Shown: positions 13,275 through 22,279 of the stretch, one piece after another
Numbering within the stretch: the first letter of the stretch is position 1
How the letters are laid out: each line of letters starts with the position of its first letter
The notes under the pieces: model-generated
Told to the model about the DNA's origin: nothing
Database searches by the model: none
Seen by the model: the letters and a program-made list of their open reading frames with translations, nothing else
Position numbers and translations under genes: made by a program
NCBI RefSeq assembly: GCF_900221005.1
Contig: NZ_OBQI01000005.1
Span: 186,001 to 250,000, forward strand
Length of the DNA: 64,000 bases
Direction of reading: 5' to 3'
Source: Blastococcus aggregatus
Lineage (GTDB): Bacteria > Actinomycetota > Actinomycetes > Mycobacteriales > Geodermatophilaceae

Positions 13275-14662
13275 GCCGTCTCACCCGCGTCCTGGCCTGC
13301 GACGACCCGGTCGTTGCTGACCGCGCCCTCCGTGGGTTGCTGGTCGGTGTCCATGCCCGGGCCCGGATCGGCCCCGCGGCCGGCCTCCACGGCACGGTCG
13401 TCCTCGTCCGTCGGCGCGCCGTTCTCGCCGAGGCCGAACCAGGCCGACGCCGTCTCGACGTCCTTGTCGCCGCGACCGGAGAGGTTCACCAGCAGCAGGG
13501 CGTCCGGACCGAGCTCGCGGCCGAGCTTCATCGCGCCGGCCAGCGCGTGGGCCGACTCGATCGCCGGGATGATGCCCTCGGTCCGGCACAGCAGCGCGAA
13601 GGCCTCCATCGCCTCGGCGTCGGTGATGGGCCGGTACTCGGCCCGGCCGATGTCGTGCAGGTAGCTGTGCTCGGGGCCGACGCCCGGGTAGTCCAGCCCG
13701 GCGCTGATCGAGTGCGACTCGATGGTCTGCCCGTTCTCGTCCTGCAGCAGGAACGAGCGCGCGCCGTGCAGGACCCCGGGGGTGCCCCCGGTGATCGTCG
13801 CCGCGTGCCGCCCGCTGTCCACGCCGTCGCCGCCGGCCTCCAGGCCCAGCAGCCGCACGCCCTCGTCGGCGATGAACGCGGTGAAGATGCCGATCGCGTT
13901 GGAGCCGCCGCCCACGCAGGCGAGGACGGCGTCGGGGAGCCGGCCCTCCCGCTCGAGCACCTGGACCCGGGCCTCGTCACCGATGACGCGCTGGAAGTCG
14001 CGGACCATCGCCGGGAAGGGGTGCGGGCCGGCGACGGTGCCGAAGACGTAGTTCGTCGTCTCGACGTTGGTGACCCAGTCGCGGAACGCCTCGTTGATCG
14101 CGTCCTTGAGCGTGCGGGAGCCGGTGGTCACCGGGATCACCTCGGCGCCGAGCAGCCGCATGCGGGCCACGTTGAGCGCCTGCCGGCGGGTGTCCTCCTC
14201 GCCCATGTAGACGGTGCAGGACAGGCCCATCAGCGCTGCGGCGGTCGCCGTCGCGACGCCGTGCTGGCCGGCGCCGGTCTCGGCGATCACGCGGGTCTTG
14301 CCGATCCGCTTGGTCAGCAGCGCCTGGCCCAGCACGTTGTTGATCTTGTGTGAGCCGGTGTGGTTGAGGTCCTCGCGCTTGAGCAGGATCCGCGCGCCGC
14401 CGGCGTGCTCGGCGAACCGCGGCACCTCGGTGAGCGGGCTCGGCCGGCCGGTGTAGTCACGCTGCAGCCGGGCGAACTCCTCGAGGAACACCGGGTCGAC
14501 CCGCATGGCCTCGTAGGCCTCCGTCAGCTCGTCGAGCGCGGCGATCAGCGCCTCGGGCACGAAACGGCCGCCGAACACGCCGAAGTGACCGGTCGCGTCG
14601 GGCCAGCCCGGACGCGCCGGAAGAGAGAGATCTCCGGGCTGCGGGGGGCTGGTCGTCGTCAT
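13271..14662 (-). CDS. trpB: Tryptophan synthase beta chain
   Basis: 463 aa. Condenses indole with serine using PLP. Seen: [24 protein letters not shown] lysine in [38 protein letters not shown] and the C-terminal [14 protein letters not shown]. About 45 extra residues follow the usual C terminus (acidic, Gly/Asp-rich, no known domain), probably disordered. The ATG at 14662 is followed by a proline-rich lead-in and the conserved [15 protein letters not shown]. Confidence 0.96.
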   Translation of the reverse strand: MTTTSPPQPGDLSLPARPGWPDATGHFGVFGGRFVPEALIAALDELTEAYEAMRVDPVFLEEFARLQRDYTGRPSPLTEVPRFAEHAGGARILLKREDLNHTGSHKINNVLGQALLTKRIGKTRVIAETGAGQHGVATATAAALMGLSCTVYMGEEDTRRQALNVARMRLLGAEVIPVTTGSRTLKDAINEAFRDWVTNVETTNYVFGTVAGPHPFPAMVRDFQRVIGDEARVQVLEREGRLPDAVLACVGGGSNAIGIFTAFIADEGVRLLGLEAGGDGVDSGRHAATITGGTPGVLHGARSFLLQDENGQTIESHSISAGLDYPGVGPEHSYLHDIGRAEYRPITDAEAMEAFALLCRTEGIIPAIESAHALAGAMKLGRELGPDALLLVNLSGRGDKDVETASAWFGLGENGAPTDEDDRAVEAGRGADPGPGMDTDQQPTEGAVSNDRVVAGQDAGETA

Positions 14663-14706
14663 GCCCTCCAGTGTCCCGCGTGTCAGCGCGGCAGCGGCCG
14701 CAGGGG

Positions 14707-15516
14707 TCAGCGACTGGTGCGCGGCGTGGCGGGGTGGGCGCCCGCGGTGACCAGGTCGGCGACCGCCTGGCGGGCGTCGCCGGCGGTCACCAGCCCCTCC
14801 CCCACGAGCACCGCGTCGGCCCCGGCCGCGGCGTAGCCGATGAGGTCGTGCGGGCCGCGGACGCCGGACTCGGCGACCTTGACCACCTCCGAGGGCAGCC
14901 CGGGGGCGATCTTCTCGAAGGTGGAGCGGTCCACCTCCAGCGTGGTGAGGTCGCGGGCGTTGACGCCGATGACCGCGGCGCCCGCGGCCAGCGCGCGGTC
15001 GGCCTCGGCCTCGGTGTGCACCTCGACCAGCGCGGTCATCCCGAGGGACTCGACCCGCTCGAGCAGCCCGGTGAGCACGTTCTGCTCCAGCGCGGCGACG
15101 ATCAGCAGGACGACGTCGGCACCGTGGGCGCGGGCCTCGTGCACCTGGTAGCTGCTGACCACGAAGTCCTTGCACAGGATCGGCACGTCCACGACCGCGC
15201 GGACGGCGTCGAGGTCGGCCTGCGAGCCGCCGAAGCGGCGCCGCTCGGTGAGGACGGAGATGACCCGGGCGCCACCGGCGGCGTACTGGCGGGCCAGCTC
15301 GGCGGGGTCGGGGATGTCGGCCAGCTCGCCCTTGGAGGGGCTGCGGCGCTTGACCTCGGCGATGACCCCGACGCCGGGAGCGCGCAGCGCGGCCAGGGCG
15401 TCCAGGGCGGGCCGGGCGTCGAGGGCGGCGGCCTTGACCTCGGCCAGGGGGATGAGCGCCTCGCGGGCGGCGAGGTCCTCGCGGACGCCGGCGACGATCT
15501 CGTCGAGAACGGTCAC
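14707..15516 (-). CDS. trpC: Indole-3-glycerol phosphate synthase
   Basis: 269-aa TIM barrel closing the indole ring from CdRP. Seen: [14 protein letters not shown] (catalytic Lys), [46 protein letters not shown], and VAESGV with [10 protein letters not shown]. The start is GTG at 15516, with GGAG at a proper distance; it gives the standard family length. An in-frame ATG-type extension of 31 residues is basic and unconserved. A short open frame ends on the GTGA of this start. Confidence 0.95.
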   Translation of the reverse strand: MTVLDEIVAGVREDLAAREALIPLAEVKAAALDARPALDALAALRAPGVGVIAEVKRRSPSKGELADIPDPAELARQYAAGGARVISVLTERRRFGGSQADLDAVRAVVDVPILCKDFVVSSYQVHEARAHGADVVLLIVAALEQNVLTGLLERVESLGMTALVEVHTEAEADRALAAGAAVIGVNARDLTTLEVDRSTFEKIAPGLPSEVVKVAESGVRGPHDLIGYAAAGADAVLVGEGLVTAGDARQAVADLVTAGAHPATPRTSR

Positions 15517-15575
15517 GCGATCGCTCCTGCCGGCGCGGATGCGCACCCGCTGCTCGTCTCCACTGCCTGTCGCAC
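15513..15575 (-). CDS. Possible 20-aa leader peptide overlapping the trpC start
   Basis: GTG at 15575, preceded by GAGGGG at Shine-Dalgarno distance. The frame encodes about 20 residues ([10 protein letters not shown]...) and its TGA overlaps the trpC GTG as GTGA. A TAGAGT box lies upstream on the same strand. It has no tryptophan codon, so classical Trp attenuation is not suggested; translational coupling is possible. Could be chance. Confidence 0.3.
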   Translation of the reverse strand: MRQAVETSSGCASAPAGAIA

Positions 15576-15672
15576 GTCGTCCCCTCACCAGCCGGATCGG
15601 TGTGCTCACTCTAGAGCCGACGCCGATCCGGTCCCGGTCAGGGGGCGGTGCGGGCGGTTCTCCCCGGTTCCG

Positions 15673-16293
15673 CTATACGTCGCGCGGATCGGTGGGGTCC
15701 TCGCCGCGGTCCAGCGCCTTCCACGCGTCGACCGCACGGTCCTCGTCGGTCCGCGGGCGGGCCGGAGCCGCCCCCGCCGCCGGCGCGGAACCGGTCCGCT
15801 CGTAGCGGCGGCCCATGGCCGGCCAGGTGCGGCCCCGCAGCACGGTGAACGCGCCGGTCGCCACGGCCACGAGCCCGGCCAGCACGACCAGCAGCGGCCA
15901 CGTCGTCGACACGTCGGCGGTGGTGCCGCTGACCGTGCCGCCCGACAGCCCGGGCAGGTCGCCGCCGGCATCGTCCAGACCGCCGGTCAGGGCACGGAGC
16001 CCCGACCACGCCAGCGCCCCACCGGCCACGGCGGCGAGCAGGCCGACCCCGACGCGACCGGCGCCGCGCACCGCCAGCAGCGCGACGGCAGCGGCGAGCA
16101 GGACCAGCCCGGCGGCGGGGACCAGCGGCGCGGCGTCGGCGCCGGACAGGTCGGCCGACACCGGCGGCAGCGGCGCCCGGCGCTCGGCCGTCACCGCCGC
16201 CCAGGCCTGCCCACCGGCCGAGAGGGCCAGCGCACCGGCGAGCACCGCGCCGAGGACGGCGGTGGTGAGCTCCCTGCGTCCGGGCGCGCTCAC
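15673..16293 (-). CDS. Trp biosynthesis-associated membrane protein (TIGR02234-like)
   Basis: 206-aa integral membrane protein of unknown biochemical role, found next to trpE in actinobacteria. Seen: an N-terminal segment with LTTAVLGAVLAGALALSAG, two central hydrophobic helices, a fourth near residues 135-155, and a charged cytoplasmic tail (RPRTDEDRAVDAWKALD). The start GTG overlaps the trpE stop as GTGA. A gap of 156 bp to trpC holds a possible internal promoter. Confidence 0.75.
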   Translation of the reverse strand: MSAPGRRELTTAVLGAVLAGALALSAGGQAWAAVTAERRAPLPPVSADLSGADAAPLVPAAGLVLLAAAVALLAVRGAGRVGVGLLAAVAGGALAWSGLRALTGGLDDAGGDLPGLSGGTVSGTTADVSTTWPLLVVLAGLVAVATGAFTVLRGRTWPAMGRRYERTGSAPAAGAAPARPRTDEDRAVDAWKALDRGEDPTDPRDV

Positions 16294-17813
16294 GGGAGCT
16301 CCCGCAGCCCCTCGGCCATCGCGATCGCCGAGAGCACCGCCCGCGCCTTGTGCCGCGTCTCGGCCTCCTCGGTGGCGGCGTCGCTGTCGGCAACCACCCC
16401 CGCGCCGGCCTGCACGTAGGCGCGCCCGTCGTGCAGGACGGCGGTGCGGATCGCGATCGCCATGTCCATGTCGCCGCTGGCGTCCACGTACCCGACCGTG
16501 CCGGCGTAGAGCGCCCGCCGGGTCGGCTCCAGCGTCTCGATGATCTCCATCGCGCGCGGCTTCGGGGCGCCGGAGACCGTGCCGGCCGGGAAGGTCGCGT
16601 CGAAGACGTCGAGGGCGTCGTGCTCCGGGGCGACCTCGCCGGCGACGGTGGAGACCAGGTGCATCACGTGGCTGTAGTGCTCGACCCGCATGAAGTCCGG
16701 CACCTCGACCGAGCCCGGCACGCACACCCGGCCCAGGTCGTTGCGGGCGAGGTCCACCAGCATGACGTGCTCGGCGCGCTCCTTGGGGTCGGCGAGCAGG
16801 CCCTCGGCCAGCCGGACGTCCTCCTCCGGGGTGGCGCCCCGGGGCCGGGTGCCGGCTGGCGGGTGCACCACGGCCGAGGAGCCGGTCACGGTCACCAGCG
16901 CCTCCGGCGAGGAGCCGACGACGTCGAACGGCGTCTCCCGGCCCTCGAACCGCAGCAGGTACATGTACGGCGAGGGGTTGGTGGCCCGGAGCACCCGGTA
17001 GAGGTCCAGCGCGTCGGCGGTGGTGGCGGCCTCGAAGCGCTGGGCGAGCACCACCTGGAAGGCGTCGCCGGCCCGGATGTGCTCGCGCACCCGCTCGACG
17101 CCGGCCTCGTACACCCCGGGCGCCATGTTGCTGGTCACCTCTGGGACGTGGGGCTCCCCCAGCACGGCCACCCCCGGCGGGACGGCGCGGGTGAGGTCGG
17201 CGGCCATCGCGTCCAGCCGGGCGATCGCGTCGTCGTACCCGCCCTCCCCGCTCCGACCTCCCCCGCCCTCGCCACCCCCGGACAACACGTTGGCGATGAG
17301 CAGCACGGTGCCGTCGGCGTGGTCGAGCACCGCCAGGTCGGTCACCAGCATCATGGCCAGCTCGGGCATGCCGAGGTCGTCGGTGCTGGTCTCGGGCAGC
17401 CGCTCCAGCCGCCGGACGACGTCGTAGCCCAGGTAGCCGACCAGGCCGCCGGTCAGCGGCGGCAGGCCGGGCGTGCGCGGGGACCGCAGCCGGCGGGCCA
17501 GCGTGCGGACGGCGGCGAGCGGATCGGCCGGCAGGTCGTCGGTCAGCCCGGGGATCTCCTCCCCCAGCCACTGCGTGACGCCACCGCGCTCGGTGAGCAC
17601 GCCGGCGCTGCGGGCGCCCACGAAGCTGTAGCGCGCCCAGCGCTTGCCCTGCTCGGCCGACTCCAGGAGCACCGTGCCGGGGCGGTTGCGGGCGAGCTTG
17701 CGGTAGATGCCGACGGCGGTCTCGCTGTCGGCCAGCAGCTTGCGGACCACGGGGACCATCGGCCGGTCGGAGGTGAACTCCTCGCGCGCCGGCGTCGCGA
17801 CGCCGAACCTCAT
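16290..17813 (-). CDS. trpE: Anthranilate synthase component I
   Basis: 507 aa. Makes anthranilate from chorismate with ammonia supplied by TrpG, which is not in this window. Seen: the N-terminal Trp-feedback region with [18 protein letters not shown], then the chorismate-binding domain with [78 protein letters not shown] and [13 protein letters not shown] Gly-rich insert at about 195-207 ([14 protein letters not shown]) is a variable loop. The ATG overlaps hisI as ATGA, joining the His and Trp pathways in one transcript. Confidence 0.95.
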   Translation of the reverse strand: MRFGVATPAREEFTSDRPMVPVVRKLLADSETAVGIYRKLARNRPGTVLLESAEQGKRWARYSFVGARSAGVLTERGGVTQWLGEEIPGLTDDLPADPLAAVRTLARRLRSPRTPGLPPLTGGLVGYLGYDVVRRLERLPETSTDDLGMPELAMMLVTDLAVLDHADGTVLLIANVLSGGGEGGGGRSGEGGYDDAIARLDAMAADLTRAVPPGVAVLGEPHVPEVTSNMAPGVYEAGVERVREHIRAGDAFQVVLAQRFEAATTADALDLYRVLRATNPSPYMYLLRFEGRETPFDVVGSSPEALVTVTGSSAVVHPPAGTRPRGATPEEDVRLAEGLLADPKERAEHVMLVDLARNDLGRVCVPGSVEVPDFMRVEHYSHVMHLVSTVAGEVAPEHDALDVFDATFPAGTVSGAPKPRAMEIIETLEPTRRALYAGTVGYVDASGDMDMAIAIRTAVLHDGRAYVQAGAGVVADSDAATEEAETRHKARAVLSAIAMAEGLRELP

Positions 17814-18196
17814 GCGCCGGCCGTCCCGGGGCGGACACCGGGCACCGACGGCAGCGCGCGGAAGAAGCAGGTCCGCTCGCCGGTGTGGCAGGCCGCACCC
17901 TCCTGGTCGACGAGGACCAGCAGCGCGTCGCCGTCGCAGTCCACCCGGACCTCCCGGACCCACTGCCGGTGACCGGAGGTCTCGCCCTTGACCCAGTACT
18001 CCTGCCGGCTGCGCGACCAGTAGGTCGCCCGGCCGGTGGTCAGCGTGCGGCGCAGCGCCTCGTCGTCCATCCACGCGACCATGAGCACCTCGCGGGTGTC
18101 GTGCTGCTGGACGACCGCGGTCACCAGCCCGAGGGGGTCGTGGCGCAGCAGGGCTGCGACCTCGGGGTCGAGCGCGGGAGAGGCGACGTCGGACAT
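17810..18196 (-). CDS. hisI: Phosphoribosyl-AMP cyclohydrolase
   Basis: 128 aa, third step of histidine synthesis (opens the purine ring of PR-AMP). Seen: [36 protein letters not shown], and metal-binding cysteines in [12 protein letters not shown] and [13 protein letters not shown]. It is the cyclohydrolase only; the HisE pyrophosphohydrolase domain is absent. It lies 9 kb from hisF but starts the trp operon, and its ATGA stop overlap couples it to trpE. Confidence 0.95.
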   Translation of the reverse strand: MSDVASPALDPEVAALLRHDPLGLVTAVVQQHDTREVLMVAWMDDEALRRTLTTGRATYWSRSRQEYWVKGETSGHRQWVREVRVDCDGDALLVLVDQEGAACHTGERTCFFRALPSVPGVRPGTAGA

Positions 18197-18221
18197 GCCG
18201 CCAGTCTGCCGTGCCCGTCGG

Positions 18222-18941
18222 TCAGGGCGGTGGGGCGGTGAACCAGCGCCGCGCCGCGCCGCTGAGCAGCAGGCCGAGGGAGACCGCCGGGCCGACCATG
18301 AAGAACAGCGCGAACGCCGCCAGCGACCCCTCGCCGTCGGCCCGCGGCAGGTCGCCGAGGACGTCGAGCAGCCGGCCGGCCCAGTACAGCGCGAGCACCA
18401 CCTGGACCACGTGCGCGCCCGCCAGCAGGCGGTACCCCGTGGGGGTGCGCCGGTTGAGCGCCATCACCCCGCCCGCCACCAGCAGGAGCACCGACACCAG
18501 CTGGACGACGGCGAGCACGGTGCCCTCGGTGGCCAGCCGCCGGGCGGTCTCCGAGGTGTAGACGTCGGGCCGGCCGCTGGAGGCGATGTCGGCGATCGAG
18601 GCGAAGAACCAGACGTAGAGCGAGGCGATGAGCACGACGACGGCCTGCACGAAGGCCAGCACCGCCGCGCCGATCACCTGGCCGGGCGTGCGCTCCACCG
18701 GGCGGGGCGGGCCCCACGGCGGTGGTCCGTACGGGCCCGGCCCCCACTGCGGCTGGCCGTACGGCGGCTGCCCGTACGGCGGCTGACCCCAGGGCTGCTG
18801 GCCGTACGGCGGCTGGCCCCACGGCTGCTGCGGCGGGCCGTACTGCGGCTGCCCGTAGGGCGGCGGCTGCGGGGCGGTCCGCGGCGGTCCCGCGTACGGC
18901 GGGGCGGCCGGCCGGTCGGGGTCCGACCAGGGATCGCTCAC
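18222..18941 (-). CDS. Proline-rich four-helix membrane protein, unknown function
   Basis: 239 aa. Residues 1-80 are Pro/Gly/Tyr/Gln-rich with repeats of the PPYGQ / PWGQ type. A membrane domain of about four helices follows ([20 protein letters not shown] and others). Such cytosolic proline-rich tails on small membrane proteins are common in actinobacteria and may bind partners. No catalytic motif is seen. It lies 25 bp upstream of hisI and may share its transcript. The start at 18941 is GTG. Confidence 0.6.
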   Translation of the reverse strand: MSDPWSDPDRPAAPPYAGPPRTAPQPPPYGQPQYGPPQQPWGQPPYGQQPWGQPPYGQPPYGQPQWGPGPYGPPPWGPPRPVERTPGQVIGAAVLAFVQAVVVLIASLYVWFFASIADIASSGRPDVYTSETARRLATEGTVLAVVQLVSVLLLVAGGVMALNRRTPTGYRLLAGAHVVQVVLALYWAGRLLDVLGDLPRADGEGSLAAFALFFMVGPAVSLGLLLSGAARRWFTAPPP

Positions 18942-18977
18942 AGTGACACCGGTCCGCTCACGCGGGCCGCTCCGCTC

Positions 18978-19003
18978 CTCGCTCGTTCCTCGCTGCGATG
19001 CTC
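18978..19003. repeat. Dispersed 26-bp intergenic repeat, copy 1
   Basis: CTCGCTCGTTCCTCGCTGCG followed by ATGCTC; identical to 56654-56679. It lies in the 76-bp gap just downstream of the flavin dehydrogenase stop. Confidence 0.8.
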
Positions 19004-19017
19004 ACGCCCCTGCCCGC

Positions 19018-20685
19018 TCACAGCGCCGCCGCGACGGCGCGGCCGGCCGTGCGCCCGGAGAACAGGCAGCCGCCCAGGAAGGTGCCCTCCAGCGAGCGGT
19101 AGCCGTGCATGCCGCCGCCGCCGAAGCCCGCGACCTCGCCCGCCGCGTAGAGCCCGGGGAAGACCTCGCCCCCGGGCCGCAGCACCCGTGCGGACAGGTC
19201 GGTCTCCAGCCCGCCGAGCGACTTGCGCGTGATGATGTTCAGCCGGACGGCGATCAGCGGCCCCGCCTCGGGGTCGAGGATGCGGTGCGGCTGGGCCACC
19301 CGGATGAGCTTGTCGCCCAGGTAGTTCCGGGCGCCGCGGATGGCGGTGACCTGCAGGTCCTTGGTGAACGGGTGGGCGATCTCCCGGTCGCGGGCGACGA
19401 TCTCCCGCTCGAGGTCGGCCAGGTCGATCTGCGGCGTCCCGCCGGTGATCCGGTTCATGCCGGCGACGAGCTCGGGCAGCGTGGTGGCGACGACGAAGTC
19501 CTCACCCTTGTCGAGGAAGGCCTGGACCGGCGCGGAGACCCCGGCGCGCGCCCGGTTGACCAGCAGCTTCACGTCCTTGCCGGTGAGGTCGGGGTTCTGC
19601 TCCGAGCCGGAGAGCGCGAACTCCTTCTCGACGATCTTCTTCGTGGTGACGAACCAGGTGTGCTCGTACCCGGTCGTGCCGATGTGCTCGAGCGTGCCGA
19701 GGGTGTCGAAGCCGGGGAACAGCGGCACCGGCAGCCGCCGGCCGACCGCGTCGAACCACAGGGACGAGGGCCCGGGCAGGATCCGGATGCCGTGCTGCGC
19801 CCAGACCGGCGAGTGGTTGGCGATGCCCTCGGTGTAGTGCCACATGCGGTCCTCGTTGACCACGCTGGCGCCGGCGGCCTGCGTCGCCTCGAGCATGTGT
19901 CCGTCGACGTGCGCGGGGACGCCCGACAGCATCCGCTGCGGCGCGGGCCCCAGCCGGGCCGGCCAGTTGCGCCGCACCAGGTCGTGGTTGCCCCCGATGC
20001 CGCCGGAGGTGACGACGACGGCCTGCGCGGAGATCTCGAACTCCCCGACCTCGGTGCGCGAGCTCGCCTCCCCGCGGGCGACGTCGCTGGGCTCGAGGAC
20101 GGCGCCGCGCACGCCGGACACCGCGCCGTCGGTCACGACGAGCCCGGAGACGCGGTGCCGGAACCGCAGCTCGACCGTGCCCGCCTCGACCGCGGCGCGC
20201 ACCCGGCGGAGGAAGGGCGCGACGACGCCGGGGCCGGTGCCCCAGACGATGTGGAAGCGCGGCACCGAGTTGCCGGGGCCGGTGGCGGTGTAGCCGCCCC
20301 GCTCGGCCCACCCGACGACCGGGAAGAACCCGACGCCCTGCTCCTTGAGCCAGGCCCGCTTCTCACCGGCGGCGAACTGCAGGTAGGCCTCGGCCCACTG
20401 GCGCGGCCAGTGGTCCTCGGTGCGGTCGAAGCCGGCGGTGCCGAACCAGTCCTGACGGGCCAGCTCGAGGGAGTCGTGCACCCGCAGCCGGCGCTGCTCG
20501 GGCGAGTCGACGAGGAACAACCCACCGAAGGACCAGTGCGCCTGGCCGCCCAGGCTCGCCTCGGGCTCCTGGTCGACGAGCACGACCCGCTTGCCGGCGT
20601 CGGCCAGCTCGGCGGTGGCCACGAGCCCCGCGAGCCCCGCGCCCACGACGACGACGTCTGCCTCGGTCCTGCCGTTCGGGTTCAC
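19018..20685 (-). CDS. FAD-binding dehydrogenase, 3-ketosteroid dehydrogenase/flavocytochrome c-like
   Basis: 555-aa flavoprotein of the FAD_binding_2 superfamily. Seen: dinucleotide fold ADVVVVGAGLAGLVATAELA at the N terminus, then LVDQEPEASLGGQAHWSFGG. Substrate-domain features are VVTSGGIGGNHDLVRRNWP and RKSLGGLETDLSARVL, and the closing FAD motif is GLYAAGEVAGFGGGGMHGYRSLEG. The catalytic tyrosines of true KstD were not verified, so the substrate is open. The GTG at 20685 is supported by the TAGCGT box 7 nt upstream; longer in-frame starts run through the repeated promoter. It is divergent from folD. Confidence 0.85.
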   Translation of the reverse strand: MNPNGRTEADVVVVGAGLAGLVATAELADAGKRVVLVDQEPEASLGGQAHWSFGGLFLVDSPEQRRLRVHDSLELARQDWFGTAGFDRTEDHWPRQWAEAYLQFAAGEKRAWLKEQGVGFFPVVGWAERGGYTATGPGNSVPRFHIVWGTGPGVVAPFLRRVRAAVEAGTVELRFRHRVSGLVVTDGAVSGVRGAVLEPSDVARGEASSRTEVGEFEISAQAVVVTSGGIGGNHDLVRRNWPARLGPAPQRMLSGVPAHVDGHMLEATQAAGASVVNEDRMWHYTEGIANHSPVWAQHGIRILPGPSSLWFDAVGRRLPVPLFPGFDTLGTLEHIGTTGYEHTWFVTTKKIVEKEFALSGSEQNPDLTGKDVKLLVNRARAGVSAPVQAFLDKGEDFVVATTLPELVAGMNRITGGTPQIDLADLEREIVARDREIAHPFTKDLQVTAIRGARNYLGDKLIRVAQPHRILDPEAGPLIAVRLNIITRKSLGGLETDLSARVLRPGGEVFPGLYAAGEVAGFGGGGMHGYRSLEGTFLGGCLFSGRTAGRAVAAAL

Positions 20686-20715
20686 GGGCCCGACGCTAGC
20701 GGGCCCGACGCTAGC
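20686..20715 (-). promoter_or_regulatory. Tandemly duplicated 15-bp promoter unit with two TAGCGT boxes
   Basis: Two perfect copies of a 15-mer (20686-20700, 20701-20715). Each carries TAGCGT on the minus strand (20693-20698 and 20708-20713). The proximal box is 7 nt from the GTG start of the flavin dehydrogenase, the distal one 22 nt. Confidence 0.7.
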
Positions 20716-20780
20716 GGGCCGCGGCGCCCCGGCGCCGCCGGACCGGGCACGACCCACCTCGCAGAGTGCGTCATCGCGGC

Positions 20781-20786
20781 TATCGT
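20781..20786 (+). promoter_or_regulatory. -10 box TATCGT of folD leader RNA
   Basis: TANNNT hexamer on the plus strand about 6-7 nt before the 5' edge of the ZTP riboswitch, so transcription would start at the aptamer. Confidence 0.6.
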
Positions 20787-20791
20787 GGGGG

Positions 20792-20870
20792 CGGGCCGTG
20801 ACTGGCGCTCGAGGTGGGGAACCACCGGGGAGCGGCCTCGTCGACCGACGTCCGCCGCGCGCCTGGGCTT
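20792..20870 (+). promoter_or_regulatory. ZTP (pfl) riboswitch
   Basis: 5' domain: GCCGTGACTGGCG, then the hairpin GGTGG-GGA-ACCACC and GGGGAGCGG (20827-20835). After a linker comes the conserved 3' domain CCGCC...GCCTGGGC (20852-20868). These are the invariant blocks of the ZTP/ZMP-sensing aptamer, which responds to AICAR phosphates that build up when 10-formyl-THF is short. It sits 20 nt before the folD start. The SD GGAGGAGAG (20879-20887) lies just after the aptamer, so control is probably at translation initiation; no terminator stem with a U-tract is seen. Confidence 0.9.
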
Positions 20871-20890
20871 CATCCGATGGAGGAGAGCCC

Positions 20891-21766
20891 ATGGACCAGC
20901 CGTCGACCACCACGGCCCGCATGCTGCCGGGCAAGCCCGGCGCGGACGCCATCTTCGAGCAGATCACCGCCGACGTGGCCCGCCTGCGCGCCGGCGGGGT
21001 GACGCCGAGCCTCGCAACGGTCCTCGTCGGGGACGACGACGCCAGCGCGGGCTACATCCGGATCAAGCAGCGCACGGCACGGTCCCTCGGCTTTGCGTCC
21101 CCGCACGTCCACCTCCCCGGCGACGCCACGCAGGACGACCTGCACCGGGTCATCGGCACGCTCAATGCCGACCCGGCGGTGCACGCGCTGCTGATCCAGC
21201 ACCCGGTCCCGTCACCCCTCGACTACGACGCCGCCCTCGCCGAGGTCGATCCGGACAAGGACGTGGACGGCATGCACCCGCTCAACCTCGGGCGGCTCGC
21301 CCTCGGCCGACCCGCTCCCCGGCCGTGCACACCGGCGGGCATCGAGGCGCTCCTGGCGCACTACGACATCCCGATCGCGGGACGGGAGGTCGTCGTCCTC
21401 GGCCGGGGCGCGACCCTCGGGCGACCGCTGGCCACGTTGCTCGCGCAGAAGCGCCCGACCGCGAACGCCGCGGTCACCGTCGTGCACACCGGCGTCCCGG
21501 ACTGGTCTCGGTACACACGCCGCGCCGACGTGCTCATCGCCGCCGCGGGCGTGCCCGGCATCGTCCGGCCGCAGCACGTCAAGCCCGGAGCCGTGGTCAT
21601 CGGAGGTGGGGTGCGCTACTCCGGTCGACGGCTGCTGCCCGACGTCGACGAGCGATGTGCGGACGTCGCCTCGGCGATCACCCCGCGCGTAGGCGGCGTC
21701 GGGCCCACCACCGTCGCGATGCTCTTCCGCAACGCGGTCCAGGCAGCTGAGAGGTCGTCGAGCTGA
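20891..21766 (+). CDS. folD: Methylene-THF dehydrogenase/cyclohydrolase
   Basis: 291 aa. Interconverts methylene-, methenyl- and 10-formyl-THF for purine synthesis. Seen: YIRIKQR (catalytic Lys), LLIQHPVP (Gln retained from QLPLP), DKDVDGMHPLN, PCTPAGI, nucleotide motif GRGATLGRPLATLL and GVGPTTVAML. Catalytic Lys, Gln and Asp are present. The NADP loop departs from the usual GRSxxVGxP: Ser is Gly and Val is Leu. It could be one of two FolD paralogues in the genome. It is controlled by the ZTP riboswitch; the start ATG has a strong SD. Confidence 0.9.
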   Translation: MDQPSTTTARMLPGKPGADAIFEQITADVARLRAGGVTPSLATVLVGDDDASAGYIRIKQRTARSLGFASPHVHLPGDATQDDLHRVIGTLNADPAVHALLIQHPVPSPLDYDAALAEVDPDKDVDGMHPLNLGRLALGRPAPRPCTPAGIEALLAHYDIPIAGREVVVLGRGATLGRPLATLLAQKRPTANAAVTVVHTGVPDWSRYTRRADVLIAAAGVPGIVRPQHVKPGAVVIGGGVRYSGRRLLPDVDERCADVASAITPRVGGVGPTTVAMLFRNAVQAAERSSS

Positions 21767-21777
21767 GGCAACCGAGC

Positions 21778-21830
21778 GTTGAACGCGAGCGGCCCAGAAC
21801 AGCGGCGATCCTGGGCCCCTCGCGTTCAAC
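21778..21830. terminator. Bidirectional terminator after folD
   Basis: 20-bp inverted repeat with a single mismatch, 21778-21797 against 21811-21830, 13-nt loop. It lies between the convergent folD and the membrane protein at 21840. No U-tract. Confidence 0.85.
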
Positions 21831-21839
21831 ACTGCAGTG

Positions 21840-22253
21840 CTACGACGTCGCGCGCCGTGCCGCGACCCACGCCCGCACCCCGGGCAGCGAGGCCAGCACC
21901 GCGGCGGCCGCCGGGAACAGCCCGGTCGCGAGCGCGAAGCCCAGCGCGTCCTCGGCCCAGCCGCCGAACAGCGTGCCGCCGATGATCAGCAGGGCGAGCA
22001 CCGCGCCGGACACGGCGACGACCCGCCAGGACCGGCCGAGCAGGAGCAGCACCGCCCCCGTCAGCAGGCCCAGCGAGAGTCCGAGCGGCACGACCAGCAG
22101 CAGCCACTCCAGTCCGGAGAGGTTCCCGCCGGAGAAGCCCAGCGCGACCAGGAAGAAGAACCCGGGCGCGAACGCACTGAGCACGGCGAGCGGGGCGGCG
22201 ACGATCGCCAGGGCGGGCGGCAGCCGCGTCGCGGCAGCGGCGGGTACGGACAC
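21840..22253 (-). CDS. Small membrane protein, unknown function
   Basis: 137 aa with four predicted helices (ALAIVAAPLAVLSAFAPGFFFLVAL; WLLLVVPLGLSLGLLTGAVLLLLG; VVAVSGAVLALLIIGGTLF; LGFALATGLFPAAAAVLAS) and a short basic C terminus. No known family was recognised. The GTG at 22253 is chosen because TAGGCT lies 7 nt upstream; a longer frame would overlap the ABC exporter gene. Confidence 0.6.
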   Translation of the reverse strand: MSVPAAAATRLPPALAIVAAPLAVLSAFAPGFFFLVALGFSGGNLSGLEWLLLVVPLGLSLGLLTGAVLLLLGRSWRVVAVSGAVLALLIIGGTLFGGWAEDALGFALATGLFPAAAAVLASLPGVRAWVAARRATS

Positions 22254-22260
22254 GCGGCGC

Positions 22261-22266
22261 AGCCTA
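22261..22266 (-). promoter_or_regulatory. -10 box TAGGCT of the small membrane protein
   Basis: TANNNT box 7 nt from the GTG at 22253; no Shine-Dalgarno. Confidence 0.55.
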
Positions 22267-22279
22267 GGGCCGACCGGGG

